A stretch of DNA of 64,000 nt from Zeus faber. Lineage: Eukaryota > Chordata > Actinopteri > Zeiformes > Zeidae. Both the position numbers and the translations under genes were made by a program. Below are positions 21,722 through 32,409 of this stretch, one piece after another. Position 1 is the first letter of the stretch. Every line of letters begins with the position of its first letter. The notes beneath the pieces are model-generated. The model was not told the origin of the DNA. It was given only the letters and a program-made list of their open reading frames with translations, and made no database searches. The DNA lies in NCBI GenBank assembly GCA_960531495.1, contig OY482848.1, positions 28,636,708 to 28,700,707 on the forward strand, read 5' to 3'.

Positions 21722-22070
21722 TAGGGTTGCCGCAGTTATCGGTGTTACGCGGTTTTTCGGGTGTACACCAATTACATTGCTTGCCCACCGCCGTTTTGCT
21801 TATATCTTTTAATATAAAGAAATAAGACCGAAATAAAAACATTTAGTTATTTTTTGCGTTTCAGCGCCGACGTTCATCAAATGAAAAACCTTTCTAATTT
21901 ATAAAACACTAAGCATGTTATCACTACTTGCTAAAAAGGTGAAGTGAAAGTGTCTGCTTTGTGCAGGCAGCAGTCTGCTTATCACGGGAGGAGAGAAGGC
22001 TTCAGAAGAACATAGATCAGGTATACATCGAGACCTGTCTCCCTCCATCCGTAATTGCTTCCCGTGCATA
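21722..22070 (+). mobile_element. hAT MITE, copy 1 (right end missing)
   Basis: It starts TAGGGTTGCCGCAGTTATCG and shares, in the same order, the segments CAGCGCCGAC, GTGTCTGCTT and TCTGCTTATCACGGGAGGAG with the complete copy at 43668-44155. The right half gives way near 22070 to sequence joined to a LINE fragment. No second terminus was found. Confidence 0.75.
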
Positions 22071-22125
22071 ACAGGTATACTCCGCACTCCCCACCCCCAA
22101 GTCAGTTCACTCAGAACAGCCTTGG

Positions 22126-22590
22126 TTACACATCGTACAGCCGACAGGAACTTTTGGACATCGGATCTTGCAATATTTACAACTTTTTCAGCGATCTCAA
22201 GCTCATTCCAGAGATTTTCAAGACACCGGAGACTACCAATCCGGCTCGGCCAACGGGAAGTTTGCGCAGACGACATCAAGACCGTAGAGGAGAGTGGAGC
22301 ACTAAGGGCTCTTCCCCGGCTATCTACCCAGCATTTTTTTGCCAATGTTTAGTCTCTGGCGAACAAAATGGATGAGCTGCCGCCGTGGATTGACAAAACG
22401 ATTATGGACTGCAACATCATGATTTTCACAGAAACATGGCTTAACAGTGGCTTTCCTGGTAGCACCATCGAGGTAACGGGGCGCTATATCTGGGCGGAGA
22501 GATGTAACTGATGACTCTGGTAAGACCAGAGTAGGGGGACTGTGCATTTATGCAAACGAAGCTTGGTGCACTACTATCACCGAGAGTCAC
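22126..22590 (+). pseudogene. LINE endonuclease-region fragment (jockey/L2-type)
   Basis: The plus strand encodes, in shifting frames, YSRQELLDIGSCNIYNF, then SLANKMDELPPWIDKT, then NIMIFTETWLNSGFPGST, then GGLCIYANEAW. These are the start of the apurinic-type endonuclease domain of non-LTR retrotransposons: the N-R/W-SLxNKMDEL segment and the ETWL catalytic Glu motif. Stops and frameshifts show that it is dead. It sits between the hAT MITE copy at 21722 and an RTE-type LINE at 22807 and is from a different LINE clade than the latter. Confidence 0.75.
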
Positions 22591-22680
22591 TAGAGTATGT
22601 TATGGTTAATTTCCGCTTAAGAGAGGGGGGACATACGTAGCAGTACCGTTGCGTTAAACAGCTGTTTATAGCCTAACGTC

Positions 22681-22710
22681 ACACACACACACGCACACGC
22701 ACACACACAC
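22681..22710. repeat. (CA)n short microsatellite
   Basis: CA repeats with two CG interruptions. Confidence 0.9.
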
Positions 22711-22806
22711 CTAACGCCCTCTCTTATTTTACGGCTACGAATCAGATAATGACTATCATACTGCATGATAGTCCCTTAATAATAAATCATATAATATTTT
22801 AATTAT

Positions 22807-24006
22807 TTGGTATTGTATGAGGAAGTCGGGGTGGCAGGAAAGTACGTAAGAGTTTTACAAGATATGTATGAGGGCAGTCAGACAGTAGTAAGACGTGCAG
22901 TAGGCGTGACGAAGGCATTCAAAGTGGACGTGGGATTGCATCAAGGATCAGCTCTGAGCCCTTTGTTTGCAATGGTGACAGACAGGTTAACAGATGAAAT
23001 CAGGCAGGAGTCTCTGTGGACTATGATGTCCACAGAGGACTATGGGGATGGTAGCTCAAGCTCAAGCGGTAGAGCTGGTCGTCTAGTAATCTAAAGGTTG
23101 CTGGTTCGATCCCAGGCTCCTCCTGCTAGCATGCTGTAGTGTCCTTGAGCAAGACACTTAACCCCTAGTTGCTCCTGATGGCTGCGTCCGTCGGTGTTTG
23201 AACAACTGTAAGTCGCTTTGGATAAAAGCGTCTGCTAAATGTAATGTAATGTTCGTGGATGTCATTGTGATTTGTAGTGAGAGTAGGGAGCAGGTTGAGG
23301 AGAGCCTGGAGAAGTGGAGGTATGCATTAGAGAGAAGAGGAATGAAAGTCAGCAGGAGCAAGACAGAATACATATGCCTGAATGGGAGGGAGGGCGGCAA
23401 AAAGCTGAGAATGCAAGGAGTGAAGGTGGAGAAGGTGGATGAGTTCAAGTACTAGGGTTGACCATCCAAAACAGCGGAGAGTGCGGGAGAGAGGTAAAGA
23501 AGAGAGTACAGGCAGGGTGGAGTGGGTGGAGAAGAGCGTCCAGAGTGATGTGTGACGGAAGGGTTCCAGCAAGAGTGAAGGGGAAGGTCTACAGGACAGT
23601 AGTGAGACCAACTATGTTGTACGGTTTAGAGGCTGTGGCAGGTGATTGAACTGGAGGTGGCAGAGTTGAGGATGTTGAGATTTTCATTGGGAGTGACAAG
23701 GATGGACAGGATTAAGAAGGAGTACATTAGAGGGACAGCTCAGGTTGGACAGTTTGGAGGAAAAGTGAGAGAGGCCAGATTGAGATGGTTTGGACACGTG
23801 TGTAGGAGAGATGAGAGTTACATTGGGAGAAGGACGCTGAGGATGGAGCTGCCAGGCAAGAGGAAAAGAGGAAGGCCGAAGTGAAGGTTTATGGATGTGG
23901 TGAGGGAGGACATGCAGGCGGTTGGTGTAAGGGAGGAATATTCGCAGAACAGAAGGTATTGGAGGCAGATGATCCGCTGTGGCGACCCCTAACGGGAGCA
24001 GCCCAA
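22807..24006 (+). pseudogene. RTE-type LINE reverse transcriptase, 5'-truncated and interrupted
   Basis: The reverse-transcriptase region opens with TGGTATTGTATGAGGAAGTC and then reads VRVLQDMYEGSQTVVRRAVG and FKVDVGLHQGSALSP, the palm domain. It continues after an interruption as VDVIVICSESREQVEESLEK, RRGMKVSRSKTEYI and the thumb/C-terminal part RMLRFSLGVTRMDRIKKEYI ... RWFGHVCRRDESYIGRRTLR. The tail reads GCGACCCCTAACGGGAGCAG followed by A-rich repeats, a typical RTE-type end. At least three frameshifts or stops are visible (near 22830, 23453 and 23640), and a SINE splits the catalytic Phe-Ala-Asp-Asp motif. The endonuclease and 5' half are missing. Non-functional; the clade call is from the protein pattern. 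Confidence 0.88.
23029..23251 (+). mobile_element. tRNA-headed SINE inserted in the LINE reverse transcriptase
   Basis: A pol III-like head with GGTAGAGCTGG (A box region) and GGTTCGATCCC (B box, 23103-23113) is followed by a conserved body (GTGTCCTTGAGCAAGACACT) and the tail TTTGGATAAAAGCGTCTGCT then AAATGTAATGTAATG. This is a full-length teleost SINE. It lies between codons for the last residues before, and the residues after, the catalytic FADD motif of the RTE-type LINE at 22807-24006. Confidence 0.9.
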
Positions 24007-24689
24007 AGAAAAATAAAGAAAATAATAGTTAAATAAAATCATTTAAATTGTGACCACATTTGGGTGCATCACACAATCACCCTGAAAGATGATTGCATTT
24101 AAAAAGAATATCTAAATAAAATATCAGTGCAACCAAGTTTCACACTATGGTTTTCAGTTGTACAACAAGTAAACCCTGTGATGCAAAGGGAGAGACAGTG
24201 ACTGAAATGACACAGCCAGACAAATCAGATTGGAATCGCAACATGGGAGCAGACAATCACAACATAGCTAAATTACACTATTGACTGGTGGAGCTGGCGA
24301 AAAAACAACCATCAGCCCATCAGCGAAAATTACACTGCCAAAGCAGACAGTCTGGGCACGGGCCAAGCCGCAGGCAGCTACGAACAACTCCTGTGGGACA
24401 AAATTAACACCATATATTCGGTAGACAGGAGAAAAACAGGAGAGAAATAGAGTCGCAGGGGTCCGGCATCTTGGCAGGATGTAACACAAAAAAATTATAC
24501 AATAATCACCAACCACAAAAAAGTGAGGTCATGGCTATGGATCCATGTACAAGCCCAGTCAAACCAACACAAATTGATGAACATCTTCAATTTAGGCCTT
24601 ATCATTTTGATCAAACAAGAACTCCAATGAATTGTGTTAATTCCTTTTAAAGATGGCTTAGTGGGCGTGAACATTAAGGGTGACATTTG

Positions 24690-24790
24690 TATAATATTTG
24701 TGACTAGGATGGATAAAATGCAGAGAATTGCATTTCGTTTCCTCAGTACGTGTACTCTGTGCAATGACAATTAATGAATCTAATCTAATC
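24690..24790 (+). mobile_element. L2-type LINE 3' tail
   Basis: GAATTGCATTTCGTTTCCTC, then GTGCAATGACAATTAATGAA and a (TCTAA)n tail. This matches the 3' end pattern of fish L2-type LINEs, in which a CAATGACAATAAAG-like signal precedes a short tandem tail. The body is absent. Confidence 0.6.
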
Positions 24791-24799
24791 TATTATAAA

Positions 24800-25550
24800 T
24801 CTCATCAAAATTGGGACCTATACAATGTTGCAGTCATTTCGGTCGTGGAGAACCCATAACTACGACCTACAGCTGAGTGAAAGCTGTAAACTAAGAGTTG
24901 TGGAGTGCTTTGGGGGCAGCCTTCTCCAACAGTTAGCAAGCCATGCTAATGGGGATTAAAGGATTAGCCTGCACAGTGGCCCACTGTCTCAGCCACAACG
25001 AGCATGGAGGTAAAAGCCTCTTTCATCATTATCAATGACCTCTCACAGCCTCCGTTGCTGGGTAGACCAGGCTGCTGCTGTTACTGCTGAAGAAGTTGAA
25101 TGTGGACGGGTGAGCGGATGAACTAATTCAGAGATGGGCGGATGGACCAAAACCATAAAGAAATAATGATTAACAGGTACAATACCGTTAAATAACCAAA
25201 GTAGTTGGAGGATGAAAATAAACTGTAGAAGACAGTAATGGCAAAAGCAAACTAGCTCTGCTAGTTAAATCCACTCAGACTCCCAGTGTGTCTACATAAC
25301 ACAAGATCAATTTATAACTCAACATCCTCTTATAACCACTAAGGAGGGGCTTAAAAAGCCTTACAAAACATTAAACGTTAAATGTGAATATTCAGTGACC
25401 ATGAGGCGTCACATAAAGACTATTGCGACCACTGCTACAGCAAATACAGAATTGTTATGATCCAAAAGATTAGATCTAGTCATTTGGATTACAATAACAC
25501 AATGACATTCAATTGGGAAATGTCCATTAACATTTTGTATATGAGATAGG
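24800..25550. other. Non-coding stretch, nothing identified
   Basis: No motif, terminal repeat or RNA feature recognised. Confidence 0.5.
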
Positions 25551-25554
25551 AGCA

Positions 25555-25790
25555 GAGTGAGTAGAATACTGAAAAAATACACTAAAAGTATAAGTATTGG
25601 TACTTCCAAACAGGTATAAACTCAAGTATAGATAAAAGTACTTATCCTTACATAAACCTTGTAAAAAGTATTGAGTTGATTTGACCTATTCAAATACTAT
25701 TTACCTGATAAACATTACTTAAGTACATGTAGCTAAGTGCATATTTCTATCAATACCCACCTTTGAATAGGAGTGGCAAGCATTTTACAG
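25555..25790. repeat. hAT-like repeat rich in AAAAGTACTTA motifs
   Basis: GTAGAATACTGAAAAAATAC, ATAAAAGTACTTATCCTTAC and ATTACTTAAGTACATGTAGC then TACCCACCTTTGAATAGG. This resembles a very common fish non-autonomous hAT repeat that also flanks the pogo-like element at 6490-8330. Termini are degenerate. Confidence 0.45.
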
Positions 25791-25799
25791 TGGGATATT

Positions 25800-28640
25800 A
25801 AACTATATCTACCATTCAAATACATTTCTTAAGTCGTCTACAATGCCTGACCATCGGTGCATTCGACATCTCAATTACCCATCCTGGTCCCAACTTTCTG
25901 GAAACAAATCAAACAGACACAAAACACTAATAGGTTTCTGTTTGAGAAAAAAGCAAACAAATTCTAGAACAAATCCTCAAATACTTTCAAATTAAAACAA
26001 GAAGTTATCCAACCACCCATCTGTGACCATTCTCAACCAAGCAGTGACAGTCGTAAAAATGAGTAAGCGAGGGGTTAACTCTGCTCCATTGTCTGCTGAA
26101 GTGGTTGGAAACAGCTGCTGCTCAGGGACCATTTGTAAGAGAGCCACCCTGTTCCACAGTCCAATACTAGCTATAAATCAAACAGAAGCACATGGGCACA
26201 GCAAGCTTATCGGTCTAGCCAGTTAGCGTACAGCGCCGCTGACACCTATACCGTTGTCTGGTAGTGTTGGGCCCTGGAGACAGACATAGTCCAATCAGTG
26301 ACCCAGACAAGTGTTTCATCATCCAAAGGTCAAACCAAGCTTGGCTTCCCCGAGGGAGTTAACCTGTTGGGTAAAGGTCCCATTGAGCGACAAAGCATTA
26401 ATTTAGCGGCAAGCGTGCATTGAAAAAACTACAAAGATGCCATTTTTTTGTATTAAAAATAAATAAATAAATAAATAAATAAAATAAAGGAAATAGTTAT
26501 TCAGCTTCATTTTTTTGTGTGGGACAAACAGGATAAACCACATTGGGCAGAGAAGGTTACCTTTGGGGCAAGAACACAGCTTTACATAGCAGTCCCTCTC
26601 CCAGTCCAGTTAGAAATTCACTAACATTTAAACAAAGAGCATGTGTATTATTCGTTAGAAAGTATTTAAGTATCGCAATTTTATTTTTATGATGTAATCA
26701 TACCACCAGGGTAAAAACAAACACCCTTTACTTTAAACTGTGAAGAACATAGTCCTCCCCTGTTCGTAAATATATACAAGCAGCGCAATATTTGAATTAC
26801 AGGAATAACTGGCTTCTTGCTATTCATTACAGAACATTAACCTCGTCTCTGACCTCAGATGAGGGAGACAGCCCGAAGGATCAGAGCCCTGCTTGGACAC
26901 CGTCATCTGTCTACACACAAAAGGTCAGGCTAAAGCTTGGCGTTGGTTCTGGTCCAGAGGTGAAAGGTCGTCCCCGGACAGGGGGGAAGGGGGCAGCGGG
27001 GATGCCTGTTTTCTCAGAGTCGCCCTTTTGTAACGGTTACTTAATGCATTGCTCCATTTGTTGTGAAAATGGGGGCCACAAGTTTGTACGTTCAAATCCC
27101 ACAAGCCCAAGTGGACGCTCTCTTTAGAAAAGGATTTTGGCAGATGCTGTGCCACAGGATGAGTGATCACATTTGTTATTTGTTTTGAAGATTGTGGTTA
27201 ATGGTCCCAAGAAATGCAGGATATGTAAGCAGAAAGCTTTTTCGCAAAATAAACACAGAGGGACAGCACAACAGTAACAGTTTTCATGGGCTATAGTCTA
27301 ATGAAACATACAGTAGAGGGGACTCTTGTTACACTCTGGTCACATTTTCAAACTGAAAAGCTACACTGCACCACTCTGTGCCCGGGGATTTAGGCCAGGA
27401 ACACCAAGTGGGTGGTTGCGCGACGCTGCGCTGCCTTCTCCCTAGAAATTTTCTGGTCCATTTCTTTCAGAGCATAAGTCCTTCTTCCAACAGGAGTACA
27501 AAGACAGGGCAGTCAATCTTCATTCTCAGAAGACGGTGACTAAACTTCCATGCCTGGGTTTGGCTCATTTTTAGAGAGAAATATGCTTCGATAGTTTGCT
27601 TCCTGGTCAGTCAAGACATTTTCAGCAGCCAGCTGCAGTGACAATTTGTCATAATTTCATCAATTGATCAAGACTTCCTGTTTTCATGTTTTAATTAAGA
27701 AATGAAAGGCCAGTGTTTTATAAAAAAGAGGGTCTAGTTCCAAATTACCATAAACATAATACAAAATCAATTGATTATCACTTTGAGCCAGGCAAGAACA
27801 TTCTCTGCATCGGATGCTGTTCCCATCATTTACTCCAGTATTTTGTGCAGCTTAACAATCAAGGTAACAAGCATCTGGATTATACCTGGACTTCTTATAG
27901 CAAAGAATGCCTTTAACAATATTTTTACTGAATAATTCACACCCTCTCCTCTCTAAAAATAGGGGGGAAAAAAACAGTAAATGTTGTATTGCTACTGGTA
28001 AATTTATGGACAAACTGTAAGAGCTGATGAACACCTCACCCTTGATGAAGGGCCAAATCACCCTTATACCAACAACAGGAAGTGCGTGTTTGGAAAATTT
28101 GATTTGGCAGACTCAAACTATGGGTGGGAATCCACAGAGGACTCAATTTGGTTTGATTGTGACTCACGAGGTGACAGATACAACGGATATCAACACAAGA
28201 GCAATTTTAATAAAATTTTACACATGACATTTTGTCACTCACTACTTGAGAGTGTGACTACAAATATCAATTGCCGGCATCATCATTAAATACATACAAG
28301 ACAAGTCCGGTACCAGAGAGTTTTCTTGTGCCAAGTGGCACTTACTTATACCAAGTAATCAAAATGTGCAGAATGACACAGGAATCAGTCTGCTTTATGT
28401 CGTTGTTCTTTATGTTGTAATGCTAAGCTGGCATTCCTCCAGCAGCGCAGACATGAAGCATTACCCAATTTAGCAAAATCCACTTCAAAGTAAAAGATTG
28501 ACACTGTTTATGAAATCTGGTAGTAAGATAGAGTTAAAAATTGAGATGTGGATAAAAGCTTATCCACATAAGAACACAGGCATTCTGTTGGACTAAATCC
28601 TCCTTGGAGCTCTCACATACAGAACACTTACATACAGCCA
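25800..28640. other. Non-coding stretch with few recognisable features
   Basis: An (AAAT)n tract lies at about 26455-26485. A segment at 27075-27150 has a B-box-like GTTCAAATCCC and a GGCAGATGCTG tail and might be a decayed SINE, but the match is poor. Nothing else was recognised. Confidence 0.45.
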
Positions 28641-28648
28641 TACATACT

Positions 28649-29268
28649 CAGGGGCGAATTGACAAAGAATGGATTGCGGCCGCTAATAGAATGAATTGTG
28701 CGTCAATTGTGCCCACTTTTGCGCCGTCTTAGCGTCTGATTCACAAAATAAATTGCACTAAATAAATGATGCCAGCGCAAACACGCCTATAAAGTTTTGC
28801 AGCTGAGTGCAATTCGCCCTTGTTTTGTGGTGTCTGATCGCAATTATCCATGTACAAAAGTAAATAAAGGCAATTGTCCGGTGTCCCCAGTGGGAGGGGA
28901 AGAGGGAGCGGGAAAAGAAAAAAAAAAAAAAAAAAAAAAGTAGCGGTAGCGGTGCTTCGATCCGCTCTGCTGCATGATCAATAAGCATACCTGTCAACAT
29001 TGGGATTTGGAAATAATGGAAAGGGTCCGGCACTCCAGGTAATAGCGTCAATCTAACTGCATGTGGCTATTAGCGCTGGTGTTTACAAATTGGAAGTTTT
29101 TTGCAACGAGGCTGTTTTGTATATAAAGGGGCCAATTTTGTATAATATAATAATATAATAATGTAGAACACCTAATTTAAATTCACCAAAATAGCAATGC
29201 TTTTTCTGTTATTTGCACACATTTAGTTGCCGCAAAAGCCGCACAATCCTCTTGTGAATTGGCCTCAG
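28649..29268. mobile_element. TIR-bounded non-autonomous DNA transposon
   Basis: The left end CAGGGGCGAATTGACAAAGA and the right end read on the other strand CTGAGGCCAATTCACAAGAG are imperfect inverted repeats that both continue into GGATTG and GCGGC segments. The interior includes A22 at 28918-28939 and TAATATAATAATATAATAAT. No target duplication could be confirmed. Confidence 0.55.
28918..28939. repeat. A22 homopolymer
   Basis: A poly-A run inside the element at 28649-29268. Confidence 0.9.
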
Positions 29269-29274
29269 TGTCAA

Positions 29275-30880
29275 TCCGATTGTGTTTCTGATGGAACAAC
29301 CGACAACAAGCTTTGCAAATAGTGGTGCATCATCTACTAGGGAACACACACAGTCAAATGATGGGAAGCAGCCGAGGTGAGGTGAAAACGGATAGATTTC
29401 AAAAATTGATGCAAACAGGTGAGTCGTAAATAAGGTGTGCCTGCGGTGAATTTATTCAGATGCCAAAGTTATTCCCTAGCAATGACAACACCTGCAAAGG
29501 ACTGCATTCTTCTTGGCTCTTGCTGGTATGGCATGGGCATATTGTCGAAGACCTTCATACATTGGAAAGTTTTTTGTGTGTTTTGCCAAAGTCCAATTTC
29601 ATTTTACTTGAGAGATGGCATAAAACTAGATTAAAAATAAATAAACTATATAGAAACACAGATATAGAAACATTAATGACAAAAGGATGAACCAAGGCAA
29701 AACAAAAAAAATAAATCTAGCCCTTGTGCTCTTAGTAGAAAATAAACTGCACGCCCACATCTGCAAGAACAATAATGCGCTATTTTTAAGATCGTCTGGT
29801 TTATCCACCTCCTGGTGTTTAAGTGTCAAGGCAAAACATCATTAGCCTGAATGGAGTTGTGACTACTTTCATGAGTCAATAAGTAATTGTTGTGTTTTGC
29901 TGTACAGGCATTTAACGTGATCACCACTATTTAGTTAAAGCTTACTAAATATTAGCATAGTCAACACTGAGATTTAATGGCTGTATAAGCATTTGATGAT
30001 AGAATGCAGGTTTGGCTGTCAGTAAAATGAGGCAGTGAGTGAGTCTCACAGTATAAAACCCTTCAGGGTGAAAGCTTAAGGACGAACCTGTACTCAACTG
30101 CGCTGCACTCCAAGTAATGCATACTAGAATGTTTGCCTTTGTTCTCCGGGAGCCTTTTTCCAACAGGTATACAGTGAAGTATAGTATACGCCTCTGCTAC
30201 AAATTATACAACAGGGGAGAAATGCAATAGTTTGGTGGCCAGAATGTCACAATCTCCAAGCAGGAACTACCATATAGTGTTGGAAGGTAATTAAACGCAA
30301 CCCAACCAGAGTAAGGGATATCTCAAAATGTACAACATTTGCCCGTGAGCCATCCCGGCGACTTTGAAAGGTGTCAAGTTTGATCAACCCTAGACCACTT
30401 TTGGGGCTCTCACAGATTGCAAAATAGGCCTCGACAACCACACCCTGTCAAAAGAGCGAGTGCAGGACTGGTTCAACTTTCCAAAGACTTGATCATGAGC
30501 CTGAGTCATTGATATGGGCAAACACCTCCCTTAGGAGCTTTAGACAACATGCATGCAATGATGGCAAATCTATCGTATTACAGTGGTTTAACTAAATTGC
30601 ACCAAAATGCCTTTCATCAAATAGCACAGGAAAAAAGAAGGAAAGAGGCATAATATCAAATAATTGATTTCTCATCGTTTCAAAAACTGGGTCACAAAGT
30701 ATTGGGATGATAGTATGGCCCCAAGCCAAAAACTAGAGAAATTCAATTTCGTTGACATTGCTAAACCGCTCTGTGCCACCCAGCATGGGCTGAGTGCCAT
30801 GGCTTAGGGTGCAAAGCTCCACTACGACATATACATTTATAAGCATATAGAAAATCTTTAAAACATGACATTTTATATTA
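29275..30880. other. Non-coding stretch, nothing identified
   Basis: AT-rich sequence with no supported gene or element. Confidence 0.5.
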
Positions 30881-30884
30881 ATCA

Positions 30885-30925
30885 ATATCTACATTAGATC
30901 ATTTAGCAGACACTTTTTGGGCAAA
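30885..30925 (-). repeat. SINE tail fragment
   Basis: On the minus strand this reads TTGCCCAAAAAGTGTCTGCT then AAATGATCTAATGT, a diverged copy of the tail of the SINEs at 23029-23251 and 31485-31690. Confidence 0.6.
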
Positions 30926-31312
30926 TCATTTTGTGCATTTGTCATTAATTTCATGATATACAAAATGTAATTTTAAATTAAATTTTGAATCCAGTTGTGA
31001 CACCTCTGATGTGCACCCACCCAGACACACCCCACATCCCCTGAGCCATTAGCGACAGCCATTCAGGCCCTGCGTGTGTCGACCTTGCTCCTGTTATGAC
31101 TCCTGCTGCAGCCCCACACTGTCTCATTCACAGCATTGTTTCACTGCTTCCCCTTCCTCTACTGACGTCTCCCTGGCGGGCCTACTCAATGGAGAAACAC
31201 ACACTTAGCGACATTGAGATATTAGGTTTACGTGTGTGTACGTGACCGCTTTTATGCTATGGTGCCAAGTGCACACTAAAAGGATAAACAGTGTTATGGA
31301 ATGATTTAGTCC

Positions 31313-31450
<138 letters not shown>

Positions 31451-31484
31451 TTTGATATTATCTCGGGTTGCACAGACTCCTTAC

Positions 31485-31690
31485 ATTACATAATTTAGCA
31501 GACGCTTTTTTCCAAAACGACTTACAACTTATTCATACACCGATGGAGGCAGTCATGCAAGGCTCATCAGGAGGGATTAGGCGGTAAATGTCTTGCACAA
31601 GGACACTTCAACACGCTGCCAGGAGGAGCCAGGGATCGAACCTTCCGATTACTAGACGACTCACTACCTACTGAACCACTGCCCCTAACA
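31485..31690 (-). mobile_element. tRNA-headed SINE, second copy
   Basis: On the minus strand the order is GGCAGTGGTTCAGTAGGTAG, the B-box-like GGTTCGATCCC (31632-31642), CCTGGCTCCTCCTGG, GTGTCCTTGTGCAAGACATT and the tail AAAAGCGTCTGCTAAATTAT with GTAATGTAA. It is the same family as 23029-23251 but inverted relative to it. Confidence 0.9.
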
Positions 31691-31735
31691 CCAGTCAAAA
31701 GAGTAAGAGTTTGCAAATGCTGAATGGTCTGGAAC

Positions 31736-32400
31736 CTCTCAGTTCATTTTAGATTTCCAAAGGGCTTTATCGACAGGCACAGACCAAAATACCTCTGGAC
31801 GCAATTGGATAGCCCGACAACCAACCAGAGCAACGAAACGTGTGACATAGCATACAGTGACCAGCCATCCGGGATTGCCCGGTTTTCAGACTGGTTGTCC
31901 AGAGTCCTGACAAATAACTGTAAAACACTAAAATGTCCGGGTTTTCAAGCATTCACTACAAAATTTGGGAGCGATCAGTGCGCATTTTGCGATCTCCGCT
32001 CTGCTGCGCATTCCAGTGCCCCGTTCCTCTAAAAAAATAAAATAAAAACAGTGTTTGTATTGTTGATTTATTTACTGCGTTTCCTTATTGAACAAAAAAA
32101 AAAAGCACAGTGCGTAATGGTGCCGGGCATGTGCACTAAGGGTCCCGGTTTGGGGGTTTGAAAATGTGAACCCGCCCCAGTTGGATACAGACCTACAACC
32201 AATCATAGCAACGAAACGTGATGTGACGCTGCATACCCACTGGTTAGCAAGTTAGCGCTAGAAACCCGCCCCATATTAGGTAAACGGTTGTGATTGGCTC
32301 GACTTTGGCCAGGTCGGCTGGAAATCGGTCTGAACGGGAGGGGGCCAGACGCATCTTCCAGAGCAAATAAATTGTGAGCTTGCAGATTCGTCTGCTTCCC
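31736..32400. mobile_element. Composite of two repeat families (RecQ-bearing family and a hAT-like piece)
   Basis: The segment 31753-31850 (ATTTCCAAAGGGCTTTATCG, GACGCAATTGGATAG, AGAGCAACGAAACGTGTGAC) matches 53350-53450. At about 31855 it switches to a hAT-like piece (GTGACCAGCCATCCGGGATT). From about 32165 a second partial copy of the first family resumes (CAACCAATCATAGCAACGAA, GAACGGGAGGGGGCC, GCAGATTCGTCTG), matching 53570-53650 at its end. No helicase motif is present in this copy. Confidence 0.6.
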
Positions 32401-32409
32401 AGACTATCA

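Noticed and set aside
23062..23135. A genuine tRNA gene
   Set aside because: A and B boxes are present, but the sequence runs directly into a SINE body and tail and does not fold as a full cloverleaf.
27075..27150. Decayed SINE with B-box-like GTTCAAATCCC
   Set aside because: The body and tail do not match the two good SINE copies well enough.
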